From Streptococcus cristatus (GTDB lineage Bacteria; Bacillota; Bacilli; Lactobacillales; Streptococcaceae), in contig NZ_KQ969063.1 in assembly GCF_001578775.1 (NCBI RefSeq), forward strand, positions 63,154-127,153: a stretch of DNA of 64,000 bases, written 5' to 3'. This document shows, piece after piece, positions 17,776 through 26,578 of this stretch. The notes below the pieces were generated by a model. The model saw only the letters and a list, made by a program, of their open reading frames with translations, was not told where the DNA came from and did no database searches. The translations under genes were made by a program, and so were the position numbers. Within the stretch, counting starts at the first letter, position 1, and every line of letters begins with the position of its first letter.

Positions 17776-19317
17776 ATGACACATGTAATCAATTTGGATG
17801 GCGAACACCTTACTTTAGAAGATGTCATTGCAGTAGCTCGTCATGGAGCTATCTGCGAAATAAACCAAGAAGCTAAGAAATCTGTAGAAGCTTCCCGTAA
17901 AATCGTAGATGACATCGTCCGCGAAAAGCGGGTAGTTTACGGTGTTACAACTGGATTTGGCTCCCTCTGCAATGTCAGCATCTCGCCAGAAGATACAACT
18001 CAACTGCAGGAAAACTTGATTCGCACCCATGCTTCAGGATTTGGCGATCCTCTTCCTGAAGATGCAGTCCGAGCGATCATGTTAATTCGAATTAATTCTC
18101 TGGTCAAGGGCTATTCTGGTATCCGTCTCTCTACTGTCGAAAAACTTCTGGAATTGCTCAATAAAGGCGTCGTGCCATTTATTCCAGAAAAGGGCTCTCT
18201 CGGTGCTTCTGGTGACTTGGCACCGCTGGCTCACATGGTTCTGCCTATGCTAGGACTGGGGCGCGCTTACTATCAAGGCCAATTGCTCTCTGGACAAGAA
18301 GCTTTGGACAAGGCTGGTATCGAGAAAATTGCTCTAGCAGCCAAGGAAGGGCTGGCGCTGATTAACGGAACGACTGTCCTGACAGGTATCGGAGCTCTGG
18401 CTACCTACGATGCCATCCAACTGCTTAAACTGTCAGATGTTGCTGGGGCTCTTTCCATGGAAGTCCACAATGGTATTACCAGTCCATTTGAAGAAGACTT
18501 ACATACCATTCGACCTCAGAGCGGTCAGCTGGCTACAGCCCGCAATATCCGCAACCTTCTAGAAGGCAGTGGCAATACGACCGTAGCTACTCAACAACGT
18601 GTTCAAGACCCCTATACTCTACGCTGTATTCCACAGATTCATGGTGCCAGCAAGGACTCTATCGCTTATGTTAAGACCAAGGTTGAGATTGAAATCAACT
18701 CTGTTACAGACAACCCTATCATTACCAAGGAAGGTCATGTTATCTCAGGCGGTAACTTCCACGGTGAACCAATGGCACAGCCATTCGACTTCCTCGGTAT
18801 CGCTATTTCTGAAATCGGAAATGTATCCGAGCGGCGTGTAGAACGTCTGGTCAATAGCCAACTGAGCAAGCTCCCATCCTTCTTGGTCAAACACCCAGGC
18901 CTCAACTCTGGCTTTATGATTACCCAGTATGCTTGTGCTTCGCTTGCTTCTGAGAACAAGGTTCTGTCTCATCCAGCCAGCGTAGACTCTATCCCATCTT
19001 GTGAAAACCAAGAAGACTTTGTCAGCATGGGAACTACTGCAGCACGCAAGGCAGCTGAGATTCTCAAGAATTCTCGCCGCATCGTGGCAACAGAAATCAT
19101 GGCAGCCTGCCAAGCTCTCGATCTGAAACCAGAAAACCATGAACTGGGCAAAGGGACCAAGCCAGCCTACGACCTCTTCCGTCAGCATGTCCGCTTTATC
19201 GAGTTTGATAAGGATATCGAAATCTACGAAGAGCTCAACAAGGCTTCTGAGCTGATTGAGAGCGATGAATTTCTAGCAGCCGTTGAAAAGGCTGTGGACC
19301 TGAGCATTCAGTTCTAA
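17776..19317 (+). CDS. hutH: Histidine ammonia-lyase HutH
   Basis: 513 aa. It removes ammonia from L-histidine to give urocanate, step one of the pathway. GSLGASGDLAPLAHM contains the Ala-Ser-Gly (144-146) that cyclises to the MIO electrophile. The YGVTTGFG loop (55-62, with the catalytic Tyr) and the QDPYTLRCIPQIHG block are also present. Start: ATGs lie at 17767 and 17776; AAAAGGAG is spaced correctly only for 17776, giving the family's MTHVINLDG. Unusually, the first enzyme of the pathway is encoded last in the operon. Confidence 0.96.
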   Translation: MTHVINLDGEHLTLEDVIAVARHGAICEINQEAKKSVEASRKIVDDIVREKRVVYGVTTGFGSLCNVSISPEDTTQLQENLIRTHASGFGDPLPEDAVRAIMLIRINSLVKGYSGIRLSTVEKLLELLNKGVVPFIPEKGSLGASGDLAPLAHMVLPMLGLGRAYYQGQLLSGQEALDKAGIEKIALAAKEGLALINGTTVLTGIGALATYDAIQLLKLSDVAGALSMEVHNGITSPFEEDLHTIRPQSGQLATARNIRNLLEGSGNTTVATQQRVQDPYTLRCIPQIHGASKDSIAYVKTKVEIEINSVTDNPIITKEGHVISGGNFHGEPMAQPFDFLGIAISEIGNVSERRVERLVNSQLSKLPSFLVKHPGLNSGFMITQYACASLASENKVLSHPASVDSIPSCENQEDFVSMGTTAARKAAEILKNSRRIVATEIMAACQALDLKPENHELGKGTKPAYDLFRQHVRFIEFDKDIEIYEELNKASELIESDEFLAAVEKAVDLSIQF

Positions 19318-19346
19318 AGCTGATGACTCTGTAAAAAAGCTAACCT

Positions 19347-19380
19347 AAGAAGCCTGCTCTCACTCAGCTGGGCTTCTTTT
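19347..19380 (+). terminator. Terminator of the hutU-hutH operon
   Basis: AAGAAGCC ... GGCTTCTT stem with TTTT following, 30 bases after the hutH stop. Confidence 0.8.
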
Positions 19381-19394
19381 CCCGCCAAAAGTCA

Positions 19395-19423
19395 TTGACA
19401 GGCATAGCGGAAACTCTTATAAT
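19395..19423 (+). promoter_or_regulatory. Full-consensus promoter of hutG
   Basis: TTGACA (19395-19400), 17-nt spacer, TATAAT (19418-19423). Both hexamers match the sigma-70 consensus exactly. Confidence 0.9.
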
Positions 19424-19459
19424 AAAGTCGCAAGTATCGTTATGGAAAAGGACAAAATC

Positions 19460-20449
19460 ATGTTAGAAGATTACTATCAGCTAGACAACCGTTACTATCA
19501 GCGAGGTCCAGAGGACAATCTATATACTGCCAAATGGGGCATGGTCATTGAGTTTCTGGACTTAAATGATCCTAGCCTAACCCCTTTTGAAGGGGTAAAC
19601 TTTGCCCTGATTGGCTTCAAGAGCGACAAGGGGGTCTATATCAACCACGGCCGCGTCGGTGCAGTCGAAGGTCCCCAGGCTGTCCGGACCCAGCTGGCTA
19701 AGCTGCCTTGGCATCTGGGCAGAAATGTCCGAGTCTTTGATGCCGGCGATATCGACGGACCTAACCGCTCGCTGGACCAGCTGCAGCACAGTCTGGCTCG
19801 GGCCGTCAGGCGCCTGCGGGAGCTCAATCTCCGGCCTATCGTCTTGGGCGGCGGCCACGAAACAGCCTATGGCCACTATCTAGGGCTCAAGTCGTCACTA
19901 AATCCTGACCAAGATTTGGCCGTCATCAATATGGATGCTCATTTCGACCTGCGGCCTTATGAGCAGACCGGCCCCAACTCCGGCACCGGCTTTCGCCAGA
20001 TGTTTGACGACAGCCTAGCGGCCAAAGAGACCTTTAACTACCTGATTCTGGGCATTCAGGAACACAATAACAATCTCTTTCTCTTTGACTTTGTCGCCAA
20101 ATCCAAGGCCATTCAGTTTCTGACAGGGCTGGATATCTACCAGATAGGCCACAAGGAAGTCTGCAAGGCCGTCGATGCCTTTCTGGCTGATAAGGAGCAG
20201 GTTTACCTGACCATTGATATTGACTGCTTTGCAGCTGGTGCCGCACCCGGTGTCAGTGCCATCCAGTCGCTGGGAGTGGACCCTAATCTGGCCGTGCTGG
20301 TCTTCCAGCATATCGCTGCCTCCGGCAAGCTGATCGGCTTTGACATCGTCGAAGTCTCCCCGCCCCACGATATTGACAACCATACGGCTAACCTAGCTGC
20401 CAGCTTCATTTTTTACCTGACTCAAGTCTGGGCACAAGCACATGACTAA
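19460..20449 (+). CDS. hutG: Formimidoylglutamase HutG
   Basis: 329 aa. It hydrolyses N-formimino-L-glutamate to glutamate and formamide, an alternative to FtcD. It is a ureohydrolase (arginase fold) with a binuclear Mn site: [11 protein letters not shown] (His133), [10 protein letters not shown] (Asp159, His161, Asp163) and [17 protein letters not shown] (two Asp). Start: an ATG at 19442 has no ribosome binding site, while the ATG at 19460 follows AAAAGGAC. It is outside the main operon, after a terminator and behind its own consensus promoter, so it is likely expressed independently. Confidence 0.94.
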   Translation: MLEDYYQLDNRYYQRGPEDNLYTAKWGMVIEFLDLNDPSLTPFEGVNFALIGFKSDKGVYINHGRVGAVEGPQAVRTQLAKLPWHLGRNVRVFDAGDIDGPNRSLDQLQHSLARAVRRLRELNLRPIVLGGGHETAYGHYLGLKSSLNPDQDLAVINMDAHFDLRPYEQTGPNSGTGFRQMFDDSLAAKETFNYLILGIQEHNNNLFLFDFVAKSKAIQFLTGLDIYQIGHKEVCKAVDAFLADKEQVYLTIDIDCFAAGAAPGVSAIQSLGVDPNLAVLVFQHIAASGKLIGFDIVEVSPPHDIDNHTANLAASFIFYLTQVWAQAHD

Positions 20450-20479
20450 CGGGGATTTAAAAACTTCATTACAAACATC

Positions 20480-20513
20480 AAAAGAGGACGAACATAGAGT
20501 TCATCCTCTTTTA
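20480..20513. terminator. Bidirectional terminator between hutG and the SARP-type regulator
   Basis: AAAAGAGGA-N-GAAC / GTTC-N-TCCTCTTTT stem with A and T runs on the two sides. It includes the stop codon of the minus-strand gene. Confidence 0.83.
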
Positions 20514-23500
20514 TTTTGTGTTTAATGCCTGAGATAGACCTTGGCGTAAGTTTTCTAATTCCTTGAGCTGGTGCCGGTCACGATAAGGATTGAGTTGACT
20601 CTTGGCTGTTTCATAATAAGTTTCAAAGTCCTGGGCTAGTAAATTTTCAAAACCAGCTTCCTGCAAGCTACCAGCCAGCTGACGATACTTGATCACAGCC
20701 ATCAGATAGTAGATCAAGCCCTTGTCCCGCGGATTGCCATAGCGGCTAATGAGACTATCCTTTTCCCGCAGCAGATCAAGCACCGGCTGGTAATCCTCCT
20801 TCTCGCAGCCAATCAAGGCCAAATAAACTTCCAGCTGGGTCTCCTTCCAAGGAAAGCTGAGCGACTTCAGGGCTGCTTTCGCTTTCAGCAAGATTCGCTC
20901 CGCCTGTTCATAATCTTTTAGCTGATAATAAGTCAGCCCCAAGCCTATATAGAAAGCAAAAATCGAAGGTTCTGCTGTTTTATTTTCCGTCAGCTCAATC
21001 GCCTCTTTCTGATGAGCCAGCGCTGTCGTGAAATTCCCACGAATTTGCTCAATCTCTGCCAGATAATCTAGAGCTGCCGCAATCTGAATCGAATACTTTG
21101 AGCGCAACGAAGCCGTCAAACTAAAGCAATCGATAGACTGGTAAAGATGGCGGAGTGACTGCTCCTCATCTCCAATCATGAGATGATAAAGCCCCTTAAG
21201 TCGAAGATTCATTGCAATAGCTTCGTGATTATTGGCCTGGACCGAAGCATCCAGAGCCAACTCCGTATAGTAGCGCATCTCAGGGATATTTTCCGTCTGA
21301 ATGCAGTAGTAAATCATCTGCCGATAGCCTTCTAGGAGAAACTCCATCTGCTGCAGCTCTTTAGCAGAAGCAATCACCTGCTGGATATTGTCCATTCCCT
21401 GCTGGTAATTCCCCGTCCGGATAGCATAACGCCCTTCCAGATAGAGAAAGCGGAGAAGCAATAGCTTAAAATCTTTGTGACTCTGGTGTTTTCTCTCTAA
21501 GTCCTCTATCTCTCGACGGATACGGTCAAACTGGTCTAAAACCGCAGACTGATTGCTATCATCCGTCTTTTCAATAAAGCCAAACTCCCGCGAATAAATG
21601 GGAAAGAGCTCATGATGAAACTGCAAGGTAGCCTCGAGATAATGCAGCTCATACTCCAAAGACTTAATCGGTTGTTTGGACATCTTATAATGATAGGCAA
21701 TGTCATTGAGCAGCTGAGCATGATAAAGAGAGGCTCCCAGCTGGTCTTCCATGCCTTGGGCAATCTGGTGATGTAGCATTCGCTTCTTGGCAAGTGGTAA
21801 GCGCTCATAAGCATAAATCCGCAAAAGCTCCTGGCTGAATCGTAAAACCAATTCCTCCTGCTCCTCTTCTATTGAAAGCTGTTTTTGCCCAAATCCTTCC
21901 GCAATTTCGACCACTTCTTCCACAGATAGGCCTAGCAACTTAGCTAAGAGCGCTACCGAAGCAGGGGAACTAAAGCAAGCCAGATAGTCAACCAATTCCT
22001 CCTCCTGGCTGCTCAAATAGCCTAATTTCAGAGATAGTTTCGCTTTAATAGCTGAGGTCAACGGCTGGAATTTCTCACCTCGCAGAAGCTGTTCCGCATA
22101 CTCTGATAGAAAGAAAGGAATGCCCTGACTGACCCGATAAATAGCCTCAAGCCGTTCTTCAGATATGACTAACTGTCCAGTCTGGGCCTGCAAATAAGCC
22201 ACACTAGACTTAAAATCCAGCGGCTGCAGCTCAATGCAGTCTAGCTGGCTACGAAGCAATAAGCGATTGAAAAAGCGGCCAAGATAAGGTGGCGTACTCA
22301 GATGCTTGGTCAACACAAAGGCTACTGGATAATCCCTCAAATGGTTCATAACCTGCTCTAAAACAGCCACACTAGCCTCATCCATCCAGTGACAGTCCTC
22401 AACCAAGATCACCAAAGCCTTTTTCTTAGAAATCTTTTGCAAAATATCCAGTACAAACCAAGCCAGACGATCCGTATTCAGCTCAAAATCCGAAGCTTCA
22501 CCTGCCATAATCGGAAAATAACTATCCAAAATAACCTGCCACTGGCTGGTAGAAAGGATCTGATGCTGAATAACTAGGTCACCCAAGCCATCTAGCAAAC
22601 TGCGCCAAGGCTGCAATCCAACCGTCATTTCTTCCTTGAAGCACTCTGCCATAACAATCTGGAAATACTTGGTCTGATTAGCCAGTACTTGTCGGGTCAC
22701 TGTCCGTTTACCGATGCCAGTACCACCGACTAAGAGCAGCGCACGAGGTTCTTGCCTCTCTAAAATCTTAGAAAAATAAGATTCCAAACGCTTGATTTCA
22801 CCCACTCGGCCAAAAAAGTGGTCTGTATTACGTAAAAATTGCTTGATTTTACGCTCACTGCGATCCTTGGCCATCACTTCATGGTACAGCTGTTGGATTG
22901 CTTCATTCGGACTAATCCCCAATTCCTTGTCCAAGAGATTGACCAATTTATAATAAGTCTCAATTACCTTACCAGGTCGATCATTCTCCTGATAGAGCTT
23001 CATCAGCAGATGATAATTCTTTTCATCAAACTCATCGATACTGATCATACGACGCAGATTTCGCTCTGATTCTTCCAAATTCGATGGATCTTTTTCCAAC
23101 TTTTGGTAACAAGCCTGGATATAGAGCTGCTCATATCGCGTCCGCATCTTGGACACCCAATAATCAAAGGCTTCACTGTCCTTGAGATAGAAGCCCTGCA
23201 GAAAATCACCCTGATAGAGCGACAGATGCTCCGCAGGCTTGTCCGTGAAAATTTCTACATCACTTTCAATCGCACACTCGGGATTAAGCGACAGCACGGT
23301 CCGATTGGGAGCAATAATCCATTCTCCACCTAGTAGCTTATTGGCTTGATAAATTGTGTTGCGCAGATTCTTTTTGGCAGTCTGATTATCCTTGTTTTCC
23401 CAGAGGATTCCTGCAATCTCCTCCCGATTGACTGTTCCATTGATATGGAGATAATAGAGCAGAGCATTGATTTTGGCAAAAGGAAAAAAGACTTCCTCCT

Positions 23501-23558
23501 GATTGAGAAAGACACTCGGACTTCCCAGTAATTTCAACCTCAACAGATTTTTCGTCAT
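20511..23558 (-). CDS. Large SARP/BTAD-type transcriptional regulator with ATPase and TPR domains
   Basis: 1015 aa. The N-terminal OmpR-like winged helix (1-95) is followed by a bacterial transcriptional activator domain (about 97-235, with FLQGFYLKDSEAFDYWV and DEKNYHLLMKLYQENDRPGKVIETY). A STAND/AAA ATPase follows (VGGTGIGKRT Walker A at 277-286; LVILVEDCHWMDE Walker B near 395). The C-terminal half is helical, TPR-like. The start is ATG 23556-23558 after TTGGAGGCG. This resembles actinobacterial SARP/AfsR regulators, which need a ligand and ATP to activate. It is convergent with hutG; control of hut genes is only a guess from position. Confidence 0.88.
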   Translation of the reverse strand: MTKNLLRLKLLGSPSVFLNQEEVFFPFAKINALLYYLHINGTVNREEIAGILWENKDNQTAKKNLRNTIYQANKLLGGEWIIAPNRTVLSLNPECAIESDVEIFTDKPAEHLSLYQGDFLQGFYLKDSEAFDYWVSKMRTRYEQLYIQACYQKLEKDPSNLEESERNLRRMISIDEFDEKNYHLLMKLYQENDRPGKVIETYYKLVNLLDKELGISPNEAIQQLYHEVMAKDRSERKIKQFLRNTDHFFGRVGEIKRLESYFSKILERQEPRALLLVGGTGIGKRTVTRQVLANQTKYFQIVMAECFKEEMTVGLQPWRSLLDGLGDLVIQHQILSTSQWQVILDSYFPIMAGEASDFELNTDRLAWFVLDILQKISKKKALVILVEDCHWMDEASVAVLEQVMNHLRDYPVAFVLTKHLSTPPYLGRFFNRLLLRSQLDCIELQPLDFKSSVAYLQAQTGQLVISEERLEAIYRVSQGIPFFLSEYAEQLLRGEKFQPLTSAIKAKLSLKLGYLSSQEEELVDYLACFSSPASVALLAKLLGLSVEEVVEIAEGFGQKQLSIEEEQEELVLRFSQELLRIYAYERLPLAKKRMLHHQIAQGMEDQLGASLYHAQLLNDIAYHYKMSKQPIKSLEYELHYLEATLQFHHELFPIYSREFGFIEKTDDSNQSAVLDQFDRIRREIEDLERKHQSHKDFKLLLLRFLYLEGRYAIRTGNYQQGMDNIQQVIASAKELQQMEFLLEGYRQMIYYCIQTENIPEMRYYTELALDASVQANNHEAIAMNLRLKGLYHLMIGDEEQSLRHLYQSIDCFSLTASLRSKYSIQIAAALDYLAEIEQIRGNFTTALAHQKEAIELTENKTAEPSIFAFYIGLGLTYYQLKDYEQAERILLKAKAALKSLSFPWKETQLEVYLALIGCEKEDYQPVLDLLREKDSLISRYGNPRDKGLIYYLMAVIKYRQLAGSLQEAGFENLLAQDFETYYETAKSQLNPYRDRHQLKELENLRQGLSQALNTK

Positions 23559-23855
23559 GCAAACGCCTCCAAGAAAGCTTATAAAACTAATATAAACAAA
23601 ATAAGACATTTTAGCAAGCAAGAAAAAACGACTCTATCATTTCTGTAATGGAGCCCCCCTATAGAAAGCACGGAGCCTATTTTGTTGTAGAAAAAAATCT
23701 CATAAGACCTATGTAAAGTTTGTAGGAAAACGGCTATCGCTAAAACTCCCTTAATAGAGAGGAAGCACCAAATAGTTAACAAAGAGCCAATTTTTATAAC
23801 AAATGAAAAGAAGCAAACCATTTTCACAATTTGCTTCTTTAAAACAGGGAAGTAT
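23559..23855. other. Intergenic region without a confident gene
   Basis: Holds a minus-strand open frame of 96 codons that overlaps the aldo/keto reductase end and has no recognisable product. A T-flanked hairpin lies at 23806-23840. The segment reading (minus strand) GGCTCTTTGTTAACTATTTG at about 23787-23768 looks like the end of an insertion-sequence remnant, but no transposase fragment can be read with confidence. Confidence 0.4.
23806..23840. terminator. Bidirectional terminator downstream of the galactoside operon
   Basis: AAAAGAAGCAAA ... TTTGCTTCTTT stem, with a 12-nt loop and A/T-rich flanks, 16 bases after the aldo/keto reductase stop on the minus strand. Confidence 0.75.
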
Positions 23856-24785
23856 TTACGGCAAAGCATTTCCTGCGCTTTTATAAATTTTGTACCATTC
23901 TGAACGTGGCAAATCTACTTTAAATGCTTCTGCACTTGAGCGGATTCGCTCCGGATTCATACTTCCGATGATTGGTTGCATATTTGCTGGATGCCGTAAA
24001 ATCCAAGCAAGGACAATCGCTTCAAAGGAAACTTGATACTGCTCTACAAACTGTTTAAGTGTCTTTGTCAATTCTACATATTTAGGATGATCCATAAACA
24101 ATCCCTGTGCCAAATCAACTTGGAATGGCGACCATGGCTGGATAGTAATATCCTTCAATCGACAATAATCCAAGACGCCTCCATCACGATTGATGGCAAA
24201 AGAATTGTGCATATTAGCATTCAGACCTTGATCAATCATAGGTGTATGAGCTGGGCCAAACTGCAACTGATTGACAATCAGTGGCTGCTTGACACTCTTT
24301 TGTAAAAGCTCGATTTGGTAAGGATTTTGATTGCTAACTCCAAAGTAACGCACTTTTCCAGCTTGATGCAAACGATCAAATGCTTCTGCTACTTCATCTG
24401 GCTCGACCAGAGCATCTGGACGATGTAAGAGTAAGACATCCATATAATCGGTCTGTAGGCGTTTCAAACTGGCTTCTACTGAGTCAATGATATACTCTTT
24501 TGAAAAATCAAAATGATAATTCGTATGCACATCTCGCAAGCCACATTTTGACTGAATGATCACTTGATCACGTGAAATTCCCGCATCTTTCAAACCTTTA
24601 GCAAATTTAGCTTCTGACTCACCACCTGCATAAACATCGGAGTGATCATAGAAGTTAATACCGATTTCCTGAGCAGTCTTCAACACAGTTACAATTTCAT
24701 CTGAAGACTTTTCAGCCATCCGCATACAGCCCAAGACCAATTGGCTAGCCTGTTCCAATTCATTCCCAACGCTGATATATTTCAT
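23856..24785 (-). CDS. Aldo/keto reductase
   Basis: 309 aa (beta/alpha)8 NADPH oxidoreductase. Catalytic residues are visible: Asp and Tyr in FYDHSDVYAGG, Lys in IIQSKCGL, His in LLLHRPDAL. The cofactor-phosphate loop is near IIGSMNPERI. It starts (ATG 24783-24785) four bases after the beta-galactosidase stop, using GGGGTTG as a weak ribosome binding site, so the two are probably translationally coupled. It resembles the YdhF subgroup. The substrate is unknown; a sugar-derived carbonyl is plausible from context. Confidence 0.88.
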   Translation of the reverse strand: MKYISVGNELEQASQLVLGCMRMAEKSSDEIVTVLKTAQEIGINFYDHSDVYAGGESEAKFAKGLKDAGISRDQVIIQSKCGLRDVHTNYHFDFSKEYIIDSVEASLKRLQTDYMDVLLLHRPDALVEPDEVAEAFDRLHQAGKVRYFGVSNQNPYQIELLQKSVKQPLIVNQLQFGPAHTPMIDQGLNANMHNSFAINRDGGVLDYCRLKDITIQPWSPFQVDLAQGLFMDHPKYVELTKTLKQFVEQYQVSFEAIVLAWILRHPANMQPIIGSMNPERIRSSAEAFKVDLPRSEWYKIYKSAGNALP

Positions 24786-24789
24786 TGTT

Positions 24790-26577
24790 TTACAACCCCA
24801 TTTCTTTAAATACCGGCTGATCAACCAAGGACAGTTCTTCAATTTTTACATTTTCCGTCTCAAAAACGATAAACTCATTTTCTTCTTTCAGAAATCCTGA
24901 CGGAATATACAGATATTGAATCGGACCTTGACTCCAATAGCGTCCTAGATTAAAGCCGTTGACACTGATACAGCCTTTACCATACTGTGAACAGTCGATA
25001 AAAGTATCTGCTATCTCATCTAATTTTACATTAAATTTGTAAAAAATGGGTGATACAATCTTATCTGGCACAGGATTTGTACATTCTAGCTTAGACAACA
25101 TGGTCTCATCAAACTTCAAGGAATAGTGTTTCCAACCTTTACGGAATTGGTGGTTGATCATGATACCACCTTTTACACCTTTAGACTGGCTAGGTGCATT
25201 CAACTTGTACCCATAGTTGACACGTCCCATATTTTCTACCAACACATCGATTTGAATACGCTCTGTATCAGCAGAGAAGAGCATTTCATCTCCCAGCTCT
25301 TCTCTATACTGAGTAGCTAAGTGCTCTTGATTGATATAGAAGTGACAACGATCGTGAGTTTCTAATGCTTTCAGTCGCTCTTCGTGATATTGATTCTTAA
25401 TATCTGAACGATAAAGGATATAGCCATGATTCTGTCCAATTCGCTCCATTGGTTGTGGATAATCATGTACAATTTCCTCTGTGATCTGTGGAGCTACATC
25501 CAAAAGATCTGCTGTTCCTTCGACAGGAAAGCTTCCATAAGCTCTAGCATTACGAATAATTGGATCCATTTGCTCCAATTCTGGAAAAAGTTCATGTGTC
25601 ACTCGTTGGACAGCATAATACTTCTCTGTTGGCACACCCCATTCTGTAACCGGTGCATCGAAATCATAGGAGGTAATTTGTGGTAAATCTCTTGTCTTCC
25701 GAGCAGAACAGCCACTGATAAATCCAAAGTTTGTTCCTCCACGTAGCAAGAAGAGATTCATACTACCGATCTGCATCATCTCTTTTACATCCTGCGCGAG
25801 ATCTTCAGCATCTCGGCGGACAATTTCTTCGCCCCAACGACTGAACCAACCATCCCAGAACTCTGTACACATAAGCGGCCATTTTTTACCATGACGTTCC
25901 ATAAAAGCACGTAAATTATCTGTATTTTCCTTCGCTTGTGATCCAAAATTCCCTGTTACAAAGATATCATCTTCAATCAAGGTACCTGATTCCAAGGCTT
26001 CGATCCAAGTTCCATCTGATGTAAAGAGAGGAACACTGACTCCACGATCTCGCATCATTTTCGCAATGTTGCGCATATATTCCTTGTCTTCCGCATAAGA
26101 ACCATACTCATTCTCCACTTGCATCATGAGAATAGGACCGCCTTCTGTAAACTGATAAGGCAAGAGCTTTGGAAAGAGCCAATCGTAAAAACGACTAACT
26201 TTTTCTAAAAACAAGACATCATTTACGCGGAAACGCATACCAGGATAATTGAGTAGCCATGGTGGCATTCCACCAAAATCAAACTCTGCACAGATATATG
26301 GGGTTGGTCGAACAATCAAATGAAGGCCCATTTCCTGTACAAGATCAAAATAAGCTTCAAAATCAAGTAGGCCGTCTGTTACAAATTGCCCTTCTTGAGG
26401 TTCGTGCAAACTCCAAGGAATATAAGTCTCAACAGTGTTATAACCTAGCGCTTTTAAGTTATGAAGTGTTTCTCTCCACTGATTAGGATGCAGACGAAAA
26501 TATTGAATGGCTCCTGATAAAATTTTAAAAGGCTTCCCATCAAGATAAAATTCATCACGTATTTCAAAATTTGTCAT
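24790..26577 (-). CDS. bgaC: GH35 beta-galactosidase, BgaC-type
   Basis: 595 aa, the same length as I recall for pneumococcal BgaC, an enzyme acting on terminal beta-1,3-galactose. The GH35 catalytic acid lies in MMQVENEYGSYAEDK and the nucleophile in LMCTEFWDGWFSRW. LRGGTNFGF and the C-terminal beta domain ending FNLGRYWSQGPIQYLYIPSG also match. There is no signal peptide, so it is intracellular. The start ATG (26575-26577) follows CAGGAGCAATAAT, one base after the stop of the PTS IIC gene. It hydrolyses the sugar imported by the adjacent PTS or by another route (inference). Confidence 0.9.
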   Translation of the reverse strand: MTNFEIRDEFYLDGKPFKILSGAIQYFRLHPNQWRETLHNLKALGYNTVETYIPWSLHEPQEGQFVTDGLLDFEAYFDLVQEMGLHLIVRPTPYICAEFDFGGMPPWLLNYPGMRFRVNDVLFLEKVSRFYDWLFPKLLPYQFTEGGPILMMQVENEYGSYAEDKEYMRNIAKMMRDRGVSVPLFTSDGTWIEALESGTLIEDDIFVTGNFGSQAKENTDNLRAFMERHGKKWPLMCTEFWDGWFSRWGEEIVRRDAEDLAQDVKEMMQIGSMNLFLLRGGTNFGFISGCSARKTRDLPQITSYDFDAPVTEWGVPTEKYYAVQRVTHELFPELEQMDPIIRNARAYGSFPVEGTADLLDVAPQITEEIVHDYPQPMERIGQNHGYILYRSDIKNQYHEERLKALETHDRCHFYINQEHLATQYREELGDEMLFSADTERIQIDVLVENMGRVNYGYKLNAPSQSKGVKGGIMINHQFRKGWKHYSLKFDETMLSKLECTNPVPDKIVSPIFYKFNVKLDEIADTFIDCSQYGKGCISVNGFNLGRYWSQGPIQYLYIPSGFLKEENEFIVFETENVKIEELSLVDQPVFKEMGL

Positions 26578-26578
26578 A

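Noticed and set aside
23579-23869. Minus-strand 96-codon frame between the SARP regulator and the aldo/keto reductase
   Set aside because: Overlaps the reductase end, crosses a terminator hairpin, has no convincing ribosome binding site and no recognisable domain.
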